The translations under genes and the position numbers were made by a program. A DNA stretch of 8,321 nucleotides from Betaproteobacteria bacterium (lineage in GTDB: Bacteria; Pseudomonadota; Gammaproteobacteria; Burkholderiales; Rhodocyclaceae), in NCBI GenBank assembly GCA_025997075.1, contig BNUC01000149.1:1-8321 (forward strand), written 5' to 3'. This document shows, in pieces, positions 1 to 5,593 of this stretch (positions are counted from its first letter, which is position 1; every line of letters starts with the position of its first letter). The notes under the pieces were generated by a model. The model saw only the letters and a list, made by a program, of their open reading frames with translations. It searched no databases and had not been told where the DNA came from.

Positions 1-1
1 C

Positions 2-166
2 TATCTTGGCACGGTGGAGCGCGGCGAAAAAAATATTTCCCTACGGAATATCATTGCGCTTTGCCGGGCGCTTGATGTACCTCCCTCTGCCTTGATGGCA
101 GTTCTGGACGTAGCCATCACCAAGCAGCCCGCAGACCCCAAGTGGCAGGGAAACAAAGAAGTGTAA
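2..166 (+). CDS. XRE-family helix-turn-helix transcriptional regulator, C-terminal part (5' truncated by window edge)
   Basis: An open frame enters from the left edge and stops with TAA at 164-166, giving 54 residues. The visible part begins YLGTVERGEKNISLRNI and continues IALCRALDVPPSALM. This is the end of a Cro/C1-type helix-turn-helix domain: the recognition-helix end with the 'ERGE..IS' turn, followed by the last helix with 'ALDVPPSAL'. After the domain there are only about 20 polar residues ending NKEV, so the protein is probably a small single-domain DNA-binding regulator, but its N-terminus lies outside the window. It is convergent with the sugar transferase gene. The target genes cannot be inferred. 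The family assignment is firm; the function is not known. Confidence 0.75.
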   Translation, partial: YLGTVERGEKNISLRNIIALCRALDVPPSALMAVLDVAITKQPADPKWQGNKEV

Positions 167-177
167 TTTTTTTACTG

Positions 178-189
178 AATCTATAGATT
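178..189. repeat. 12-bp perfect palindrome between convergent genes
   Basis: AATCTATAGATT reads the same on both strands and lies 12 bases after the stop codon of the XRE regulator gene, just after a run of seven or more T. It could be a dimeric regulator site, but its position downstream of both convergent genes gives no promoter context. It could also be chance in an AT-rich spacer. The rest of the spacer 167-323 shows no gene and no convincing intrinsic terminator; only a weak GCAC/GTGC pair is seen near 226-240. Confidence 0.3.
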
Positions 190-323
190 GTTTTCTGTTC
201 GTGGGTTTATTACGAATTCCGGCTTGCACAAAAATGGTGCGATTTAGTCCGGTAGGTGATGTCGTGCGTAATCGGCGCCTTGCTCTGGATTGGTCGCGAG
301 AAGCCCTGGCCGACTACGCAGGA

Positions 324-887
324 TCAATGCGACACGCCATCCCGCCGGACAACACGAAGCGCGGTCAGCCATAGAATCCGCAGGTCGAATCCGAAGGAGC
401 GGCGGCGCAGATATTCCGCATCGAGTTTGACTTTTTCGGGAATCGGCAACTCATCGCGGCCGTTGATTTGCGCCCAGCCGGTCAGTCCAGGCGTCAGTTC
501 ATGCACCCTCGCCGCAGTCCGCAGCACAATCAGATCTTCCTGGTTGAACAGCGCCGGACGCGGCCCGACGAAGCTCATATCGCCCTTGAGAATACTCCAC
601 AACTGCGGCAACTCATCCAGACTCGTCTGCCGCAGGAAAGACCCGACGGGTGTCAAATGCGCCGCGGGATCCTTTAGCAAATGCGTTGCCACCGCCGGCG
701 TGCCTGTCCGCATACTGCGGAATTTCGGCATTTTGAATACGCTATTGTTCCTGCCCACCCGGTCGGACCAGTACAAGGCCGGCCCCTGGGATGTCAGCCG
801 AACCAGAAGGGCGATGAGCAGAATGGGCAAGGCCAGGAATAGCCCGGCACAAAGCGCCAGAGAAAGATCAAATAGCCGTTTCACCAT
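324..887 (-). CDS. bacterial sugar transferase (monotopic phosphoglycosyl transferase, PglC/WcaJ-type catalytic domain)
   Basis: The 187-residue protein would move a sugar phosphate from a nucleotide sugar onto undecaprenyl phosphate at the inner membrane, the first step of a polysaccharide or glycan repeat unit. The family hallmarks appear in order: KRLFDL at the N-terminus, one hydrophobic segment (about 8-30) with a proline at 21 typical of the re-entrant helix, KFRSMR (55-60), SLDELPQLW with the catalytic Asp91-Glu92 pair, GDMSFVGPRP (102-111), PGLTGWAQINGRD (133-145) and the C-terminal DLRILWLTAL. It is a small PglC-like form lacking the extra N-terminal membrane domain of WcaJ/WbaP. I chose the ATG at 887, weak GGA upstream, because the family begins right there; a TTG at 923 would add 12 residues with no family match. 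The sugar is unknown. No other glycan genes are visible next to it, and it is divergent from hemD. Confidence 0.88.
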   Translation of the reverse strand: MVKRLFDLSLALCAGLFLALPILLIALLVRLTSQGPALYWSDRVGRNNSVFKMPKFRSMRTGTPAVATHLLKDPAAHLTPVGSFLRQTSLDELPQLWSILKGDMSFVGPRPALFNQEDLIVLRTAARVHELTPGLTGWAQINGRDELPIPEKVKLDAEYLRRRSFGFDLRILWLTALRVVRRDGVSH

Positions 888-1121
888 GATTCCAAAGATA
901 GGCGACTCTGCCGTACAACGCAACGATTCGACAGCACCGCCATTTGCACTCGCTATTCATATTTGAACGGCCAAACCTATTCGTCTTGCGCAGGTGATTG
1001 AAGTAATGGATACAAATACGTCCGCCAGCCTCAATCTCTTTTCCGTCGTCATCCCTCATCCCAAAAAGACAAAATTCGGGCTAGAGTAGTGATTTTTCTG
1101 GGTTAAACCGAGAATTTTAGG
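888..1121. other. divergent intergenic region between sugar transferase gene and hemD, no gene recognised
   Basis: This 234-base gap must hold the start signals for hemD (+) and probably the sugar transferase gene (-). No hemC 3' end is present, although hemC normally precedes hemD in this group. No convincing sigma-70 promoter stands out; the best weak candidate is TTGCGC at 986-991 with GATACA at 1009-1014, which I would not rely on. Short open frames on both strands here show no recognisable protein. Confidence 0.5.
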
Positions 1122-1913
1122 ATGAACCAAGCGCTGCAAAATCAACTACATGGCAAATGTATCCTGGTAACCCGGCCAGTAGCCCAGGCAGCCGAACTGG
1201 CGGCGCAAATCACGGAGCTTGGTGGCGAGGCCGTCTGCTTTCCCCTTATCAACATTTCTCCTCTGGAAAACTGGCAGGCCGTGGATGAGGCCATCGCGCG
1301 GCTGGAGGCGTTTTCGCTGTTCATCTTCATCAGCCCGAACGCGGTGACGTTTGGACTCGGGCGCTTGCTGGCGCGTCGTTCTTGGCCGGAAGGGCTCGCG
1401 GCGGGAGCCGTCGGTCCCGGAACCGCCAAAATGCTGAGGGAAGCCAGCATCGGGAATGTGATCGTTCCGCGCGCACATTTCGACTCCGAAGCCCTGTTGT
1501 CGCTCGATCCCTTGCAAACGGAGCAGGTATCCGGACGCAAGGTGCTGATCCTGCGCGGCGACGGCGGCCGCGAGATACTGGCTGAAACCTTGCGCGCGCG
1601 GGGCGCGGAAGTAGAATGCGTGACCTGCTACCGGCGCACGCCACCGACGGATGGCGCCTTTGTCGTGTCGCTGTTGTGCAACAACACTCTGGATGCGGTA
1701 ACCTTGTCATCCAGTGAAGGTTTGCGCAACCTTCTGCATTTGCTTGATACTGACAGTTTTGAAAAACTGCTCACCTTGCCCGTTTTCGTTCCGCATCAGC
1801 GCATCGCCGACGAGGCGGTGCGGCTGGGTTTGCGCCGCGTGGTGCTGACCGAACCATCTGACAGCGGGCTAGTCGTTGGCATGTGTACTTACTCTTGGTC
1901 CGATTATGAATGA
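1122..1913 (+). CDS. hemD: uroporphyrinogen-III synthase HemD
   Basis: The enzyme cyclises hydroxymethylbilane with inversion of ring D to give uroporphyrinogen III, the branch point to heme, siroheme and cobalamin; it is cytoplasmic. The 263-residue length is normal. Family marks are the N-terminal ILVTRPVAQA strand-turn (14-23), FISPNAV (69-75), AVGPGTAKML (96-105), LRGDGGREILAETL with the following GAEV (144-164), YRR (170-172) and TLSSSEG (194-200), in the two-lobe order of HemD. The ATG at 1122 sits 8 bases after a weak GAGA. The last 8 bases overlap the start of hemX, implying translational coupling. The oddity is the missing hemC directly upstream, where a sugar transferase gene on the other strand is found instead. 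HemD is poorly conserved between species, but the motifs together with hemX and hemY make this call firm. Confidence 0.93.
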   Translation: MNQALQNQLHGKCILVTRPVAQAAELAAQITELGGEAVCFPLINISPLENWQAVDEAIARLEAFSLFIFISPNAVTFGLGRLLARRSWPEGLAAGAVGPGTAKMLREASIGNVIVPRAHFDSEALLSLDPLQTEQVSGRKVLILRGDGGREILAETLRARGAEVECVTCYRRTPPTDGAFVVSLLCNNTLDAVTLSSSEGLRNLLHLLDTDSFEKLLTLPVFVPHQRIADEAVRLGLRRVVLTEPSDSGLVVGMCTYSWSDYE

Positions 1914-3030
1914 TGAAATAAGCCCACAAGCTCTCTCACTCCCCCCCGAGGCGGCTACCTCTTCCACGGCGCCTGCGGCGGAACCCTCGCCACCGCCGGC
2001 GACAACACCGGCGAATCCTCCGCTCGGATCGGGAAAAAGCAGCTTCATCCCGTGGCTGATCGTCACCCTGCTGGCGCTCGGTCTGGCTGGCTGGCAATGG
2101 ATGGAGACGCGTAACCGCCTGGACGAGACGCAGCAGGAGGTGGCCAGGCGACTGACCGAGAACGACGCCGCAACCAGCGAAAGCCGGACGTTGGCGAAAC
2201 AGGCGCAAGAACAGTTAAGCGCGCTGCAAGGCAAGTTGAACGAGTTGGAAGGACGACTGGCCGAGTCGAAAAGCCAGCAGGAAGTCCTGGGAAATCTGTA
2301 TCAGAATCTCGCGCGCAGCAGTGAAGAGTCGATACTGACCGAAATCGAGCAAGGTGTGACGCTGGCTTCACAACAGTTGCAACTGGCGGGAAACATCCAG
2401 GTGGCGATTCTTGCGCTCGAATCCGCCGATATGCGCCTGGCCGACAACGGCCAGCCGCAATTCATCAACCTGCGCAAGGTTCTGACGCACGATCTGGAAC
2501 GCTTGCGCGCACTGCCGCAACTTGATCTTCCGGGCATGTACCTGCGTCTGGAAAACGTGATCGACGCCATTGATACCTTGCCGCTTGCCCTGGCCGACCG
2601 GCCCCGTGATGAAAGCCCGATTACGATGCCCCCCGAACCGCCGCCGCTGTTCTCGCTGGAATACTGGCAGGCGCTGGCGAATGACTTCTGGCAGGAACTG
2701 CGCGGGCTGGTGCGTATCGAACGTATCGATCGCGTGGAACCGCCGATGCTCCCGCCGGGGCAGAATTTCTTTTTACGCGAGAACCTCAAGCTGCGCCTGC
2801 TCAACGCGCGCCTGGCACTGTTTGCGCGCGATCAAGTGACTTACCGTAACGAGCTTCGTCAGACTCAGGCCTGGATAGAACGCTATTTCGACGGCAAGGG
2901 GAAGAGCGTCCAGAACAGCCTGCAAGCGCTCGAACAGCTTGCCACCACGGAAATCAGCACCGAGCTGCCCAACCTGAACGAGAGCCTGTCGGCGATCAAG
3001 AGATTCCGTGCCGAGAAGGAGCAGCGATGA
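1906..3030 (+). CDS. hemX: HemX, membrane-anchored uroporphyrinogen biosynthesis accessory protein
   Basis: The 374-residue protein belongs to the HemX family (often misnamed uroporphyrin-III C-methyltransferase), an inner-membrane protein encoded with hemD whose exact role is unsettled. Order of parts: a Pro/Ala-rich cytoplasmic N-terminus (about 10-45), one transmembrane helix (about 47-66, FIPWLIVTLLALGLAGWQWM), a polar heptad-like coiled coil (about 67-135) and a mostly helical periplasmic domain with the family-typical LTHDLERLRALPQLD and FFLRENLKLRLLNARLAL segments. No SAM-methyltransferase motifs are present. I chose the ATG at 1906, which overlaps the hemD stop by 8 bases; a TTG at 1876 in the same frame has no better ribosome site. 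The final bases share ATGA with hemY. The family assignment is sure; the molecular function is inferred only from context. Confidence 0.92.
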   Translation: MNDEISPQALSLPPEAATSSTAPAAEPSPPPATTPANPPLGSGKSSFIPWLIVTLLALGLAGWQWMETRNRLDETQQEVARRLTENDAATSESRTLAKQAQEQLSALQGKLNELEGRLAESKSQQEVLGNLYQNLARSSEESILTEIEQGVTLASQQLQLAGNIQVAILALESADMRLADNGQPQFINLRKVLTHDLERLRALPQLDLPGMYLRLENVIDAIDTLPLALADRPRDESPITMPPEPPPLFSLEYWQALANDFWQELRGLVRIERIDRVEPPMLPPGQNFFLRENLKLRLLNARLALFARDQVTYRNELRQTQAWIERYFDGKGKSVQNSLQALEQLATTEISTELPNLNESLSAIKRFRAEKEQR

Positions 3031-3602
3031 AAAGTCTGTTCTGGATTCTGGTGCTTTTTGCGCTGGCCGTTGGTATTTCCCTGAGCATGCACATCAACGA
3101 AGGTTACGTCCTGTTCGTCCTGCCACCCTACCGTGCCGAAATATCGTTCAATTTTGCCATTCTGCTGACCGTGCTCGGATTCGTGGCGTTCTACGTCCTC
3201 CTGCGCGCCCTGGTGCTGGCATCATCCTTACCCCGCCGGATACGCGAATCCCGCGCCAGGCGTCAACGCGAGAAGACAGCGGAAGCGTTCGGCGAAGGAG
3301 TGCGTTTGTACCTCGCGGGAAAACAGCGTAAAGCGATCGATACGGTAGCAAAACTGAGTGGCGAGGGCGTGTGGCCAGCCTTGGCGGCTTCGCTCGCTGC
3401 CCGGGCCGCGAGCGAGCTCGGTAATCTGGAAGAGCAACGAAAGTGGCAGACGCGCGCCGCCGAACTCGATCCGAGAGTGGAAAAGCCTGCCGCCGCCGTG
3501 GCTGAAAAAGCCGACGACGGTGCTGGAGGTGCTGGACAAGGAGAAACCACAGGAGAAACCGCCGAGGGAAAAGCCACGATTGAGGAAAACGCTGCGAAAT
3601 AG
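3027..3602 (+). CDS. hemY: HemY-like heme biosynthesis protein, short form lacking most of the C-terminal TPR domain
   Basis: The N-terminus is a clear HemY_N domain: first transmembrane helix about 3-20, a short loop with HINEGYVLFVLPPYRAEIS, a second helix about 43-65, then basic RRIRESRARRQREK and GEGVRLYLAGKQRKAI, which starts the first TPR-like repeat. SLAARAASELGN and the following AAELDPRVE resemble the rest of that repeat. From about residue 154 the protein becomes an Ala/Gly/Glu-rich low-complexity tail ending EENAAK. Most betaproteobacterial HemY proteins are near 400 residues, so about half is missing. The bases after the TAA at 3600-3602 show no further HemY coding in any frame, which argues against a single frameshift. 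The start has AAGGAG 5-6 bases upstream and overlaps hemX by ATGA. HemY acts in protoporphyrin or heme handling at the inner membrane, mechanism uncertain; this is not the Bacillus oxidase of the same name. Confidence 0.85.
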   Translation: MKSLFWILVLFALAVGISLSMHINEGYVLFVLPPYRAEISFNFAILLTVLGFVAFYVLLRALVLASSLPRRIRESRARRQREKTAEAFGEGVRLYLAGKQRKAIDTVAKLSGEGVWPALAASLAARAASELGNLEEQRKWQTRAAELDPRVEKPAAAVAEKADDGAGGAGQGETTGETAEGKATIEENAAK

Positions 3603-3624
3603 TCACAGATTTTGAAGAGGTGAC

Positions 3625-3650
3625 AGTTGTTGCAAATTTACGACAACTGA
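3625..3650. repeat. small hairpin just after hemY
   Basis: CAGTTGT at 3625-3631 pairs perfectly with ACAACTG at 3644-3650, extended by one T-G wobble, around a 10-base AT-rich loop. A run of A, not T, follows on the + strand, so it does not fit a classical intrinsic terminator. It might still mark the 3' end of the hemDXY transcript. A competing short pair, GTCAC 3603-3607 with GTGAC 3621-3625, overlaps it. Confidence 0.4.
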
Positions 3651-3699
3651 AAAAGAGTTACGACGTCAGTTAGAGCGTTTTCGAGTCAAATAATACAAA

Positions 3700-3737
3700 T
3701 TCATCGTCATTCCCGCGAAGGCGGGAATGACGGTGAA
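3700..3737. repeat. long near-perfect inverted repeat of dispersed proteobacterial type (REP/MITE-like)
   Basis: The core CGTCATTCCCGC (3705-3716) pairs without mismatch with GCGGGAATGACG (3721-3732) around a GAAG loop. With one T-G wobble the stem extends to 3700/3737, 17 pairs in all. The sequence 'GTCATTCCCGCG...GCGGGAATGAC' is a well-known dispersed repeat in many proteobacteria. It lies between the ends of hemY (+) and the sugar kinase gene (-), the usual place for such elements, and could act as a bidirectional transcription end. Only one copy is seen in this window. Confidence 0.75.
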
Positions 3738-3844
3738 AAAATAGACTGTCTGCGTGCAACACACAGGCAAGCGACTGCCACCACATCAACGGAAAACGCC
3801 CTGCTCTCCTGCTTACGGACAACGGCAACACCCGGAAGCGAGGC

Positions 3845-4795
3845 TCAAACCATCGTATTTACGTCGGCAGAAGAACTCAGGAAGGCATCGACTTCATCGC
3901 GCGAAGGACAACCCAGGCGCCCGCCAAAATGTGTGCATTTGAGCGAAGCGGCAACGCACGCGAAGCGCGCCGCATCTTCGATGTTTTTGCCCTCAAGAAG
4001 CGCCAGGGCGAAGGCGCCGTGAAAAATATCGCCCGCAGCCAGGGTATCGACAACCGTCACCTGCGGAGCACACACACGCCGTATGCCTCCGTTCTCGTAC
4101 CAGGCGTAGCCTTCAGCGCCGCAACTTGCGCCGACGTGGCCATGATGCGCGGCGCCGACTTCCAGCAAAGCCTGCTCGACATTGTCGCCGCCAGCGTAAA
4201 TCAGCAGCCCGGCATCGGAAAAAACGGCATAGTCGGCGAGTGGGATCAGCCGGCGAAGCGTTTCCGCCGGCGCCACATCGCCGTCGACCATGCAGGGAAT
4301 CTTTTTCGCCCGCGCCGCCATGAGCGCAGCCTCGGCGCCTTCGACCCAGCGCGTCTCGCAATGCACGAAATCGGCATCGTCGAGATCCGCCAGCGGCAAC
4401 CAATCGGCTGAGGGATCGGCGTCCGGGTCGTGGAAGGGTACGACCAGACGGTCGCCAAGCCGATCCACGACAATCGCTGTCTGAGAGGTCGCCGCGCCGG
4501 AAACGGCATGCACGCCAGTAACATCGAAGCCTTCGTCATGGAGGTTCTGAACTGCCATCCGGCCGAGCCAATCATCTCCGATACGCGACCAGACCTTGGC
4601 GCTTCCTCCCAGCCGCGCGAAGGCGAACGCGGCGGAAACCGCCATCCCGTCGACCAGTTGATAACGTTCGCTGGGCAAAACCTTGGCCGGTAGCGGAGGT
4701 ATCCGATCAACGCGAAAGAGGGTGGCGGAGCAGATCGCACCCACGGCGATCATCCGCTTGCGCTTCCCGGAAGTCGCAGAACCCTGCTCACTCAT
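3845..4795 (-). CDS. PfkB-family sugar kinase, probably acting on a 2-keto-3-deoxy sugar acid (YihV-like branch)
   Basis: The 316-residue protein is an ATP-dependent sugar kinase of the ribokinase/PfkB fold. DTLAAGDIFHGAFA (250-263) is the second PfkB signature, with catalytic base Asp256 and the anion hole written AAGD rather than the usual GAGD. The N-terminal part has VGAICSATLFRVDRIPPLP, a DGMAVSAA segment in place of the typical GGxxxN motif, ARLGG and RIGDDWLG. CETRWVEGAE, MVDGDVAP and the C-terminal SLKCTHFGGRLGCPS closely match, from memory, the same blocks of E. coli sulfofructose kinase YihV. The neighbouring KDPGal-type aldolase argues for a keto-deoxy acid as the real substrate, so the sulfosugar role is only an alternative. 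I chose the ATG at 4795, with AGGGG six bases upstream; a GTG at 4828 has no ribosome site. It is the last gene of the operon, 45 bases after the aldolase gene. Confidence 0.85.
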   Translation of the reverse strand: MSEQGSATSGKRKRMIAVGAICSATLFRVDRIPPLPAKVLPSERYQLVDGMAVSAAFAFARLGGSAKVWSRIGDDWLGRMAVQNLHDEGFDVTGVHAVSGAATSQTAIVVDRLGDRLVVPFHDPDADPSADWLPLADLDDADFVHCETRWVEGAEAALMAARAKKIPCMVDGDVAPAETLRRLIPLADYAVFSDAGLLIYAGGDNVEQALLEVGAAHHGHVGASCGAEGYAWYENGGIRRVCAPQVTVVDTLAAGDIFHGAFALALLEGKNIEDAARFACVAASLKCTHFGGRLGCPSRDEVDAFLSSSADVNTMV

Positions 4796-4801
4796 GCCAT
4801 G

Positions 4802-4806
4802 CCCCT
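4802..4806 (-). promoter_or_regulatory. ribosome binding site deciding the kinase start
   Basis: Read on the - strand, AGGGG lies 6 bases before the ATG at 4795-4793. The upstream in-frame GTG at 4828 has no purine-rich site in front of it and its added residues do not resemble the kinase family. This supports the shorter 316-residue protein. Confidence 0.55.
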
Positions 4807-4840
4807 GTTTCCCGGAGGAAAAATCCACGCGCCCACGGAC

Positions 4841-5500
4841 TCAAGCTCCATTCACCTTCAAATCGCTCCAGGCCTTGGCATAAGCACGCGCATGCTCAGC
4901 GACTTCCGCCTCTTGCATACCAGGTTTATAGAGCCCCGAACCCAGGCCAAAAGCCCCCGCTCCCGCTTCAACATAGGGCCGCATCGATTCCGGCGTGATC
5001 CCGCCAAACGGCAGAAGCAGCGTTCCTTTGGGCAGCACGGCGCGAATCGCCTTGACTACTTTGGGCGGAATCATCTCTCCGGGGAACAACTTCAGCCCGT
5101 CCGCTCCGGCGGCAAGCGCGGCAAACGCTTCGGTCGGAGTAAGCACTCCGGGAACACACAGCAAGCCGCTGGATTTGGCCGCCCGAACGACATTCAGGTC
5201 GGAATGCGGCATGAAGACCATCTGCCCACCGCATTCCCGGAGCTGTACGACTTGCTCCGGGCTCATCACGGTTCCGGCGCCGACCAGCGCGTCGTCCGGC
5301 AGCATCTTGCGAAACCTGCCGATACTGGAAAACGGCTCGGGCGAATTGAGCGGCACTTCGATCAGCCGGAAGCCCGCGTCATAAAGAGCCCGGCCAATGC
5401 CCTCGGTTTCCTCTGGACGGATTCCTCTCAGGACGGCCACCAGAGGCAAAGCAGCAACCGCTGCCGCAAAACGTTCTTGGGGTGAAATCAAGCTTGTCAT
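4841..5500 (-). CDS. dgoA: 2-dehydro-3-deoxy-6-phosphogalactonate/gluconate aldolase (KDPG aldolase family, DgoA-like)
   Basis: This class I, Schiff-base aldolase of 219 residues splits 2-keto-3-deoxy-6-phospho-galactonate (or -gluconate) into pyruvate and glyceraldehyde 3-phosphate in the cytoplasm. Visible marks of the TIM-barrel family are LPLVAVLRGI (18-27), IEVPLNSP with Glu48, GAGTV (74-78), VPGVLTPTEAF (116-126), LKLFP with the presumed Schiff-base Lys137, and FGGITPE (165-171) for phosphate binding. The IEVPLNSP and GLGSGLY segments match the E. coli DgoA subgroup better than Eda, whose corresponding motif is LEVTLRT, so phosphogalactonate is favoured, though many members take both epimers. 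Length is slightly over the usual 205-215. The gene follows tctC by 93 bases containing a hairpin and precedes the kinase gene that should make its substrate. Family certain, epimer preference inferred. Confidence 0.92.
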   Translation of the reverse strand: MTSLISPQERFAAAVAALPLVAVLRGIRPEETEGIGRALYDAGFRLIEVPLNSPEPFSSIGRFRKMLPDDALVGAGTVMSPEQVVQLRECGGQMVFMPHSDLNVVRAAKSSGLLCVPGVLTPTEAFAALAAGADGLKLFPGEMIPPKVVKAIRAVLPKGTLLLPFGGITPESMRPYVEAGAGAFGLGSGLYKPGMQEAEVAEHARAYAKAWSDLKVNGA

Positions 5501-5539
5501 ATATTTTCCATTTTCAATGACGGCTGCTTACGGAAAACA

Positions 5540-5576
5540 GCGCAACCCCGACCATACGACACGCCGCGGGTTGCGC
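5540..5576 (-). terminator. hairpin in the tctC-aldolase gap, possible attenuator or mRNA-stabilising stem
   Basis: GCGCAACCC (5540-5548) pairs perfectly with GGGTTGCGC (5568-5576). Allowing one bulged C, two more C-G pairs can form inside the 19-base loop. On the - strand the stem is followed by TGTTTTCC, a short T run, so partial termination is possible. Such stems are common after genes for periplasmic binding proteins, where they raise the amount of binding protein relative to downstream enzymes. The stem is seen directly; its role is inferred. Confidence 0.45.
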
Positions 5577-5593
5577 CAATTTCATCGGGATGA

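Noticed and set aside
210..323. In-frame continuation of the sugar transferase after its TGA, 37 codons to a TAA at 210-212
   Set aside because: The family ends at the normal place before the TGA, and the added residues show no family match, so readthrough or a decayed extension is not supported.
256..966. 236-residue + strand frame across the sugar transferase gene
   Set aside because: It is Arg/Ser-rich without a recognisable domain and lies antisense to a gene with clear catalytic motifs; a GC-driven shadow.
868..1059. 63-residue - strand frame upstream of the sugar transferase
   Set aside because: Cys/Arg-rich, no recognisable protein and no ribosome site; treated as noncoding.
1876..1905. 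Ten-residue N-terminal extension of HemX from TTG at 1876
   Set aside because: There is no ribosome site, and the ATG at 1906 gives the usual short overlap with hemD and a normal HemX N-terminus.
3358..3615. Alternative + frame in the hemY tail as evidence of a frameshifted HemY
   Set aside because: The frame gives Pro/Lys/Glu-rich sequence without TPR character and ends after a few codons, so it does not restore the missing HemY half.
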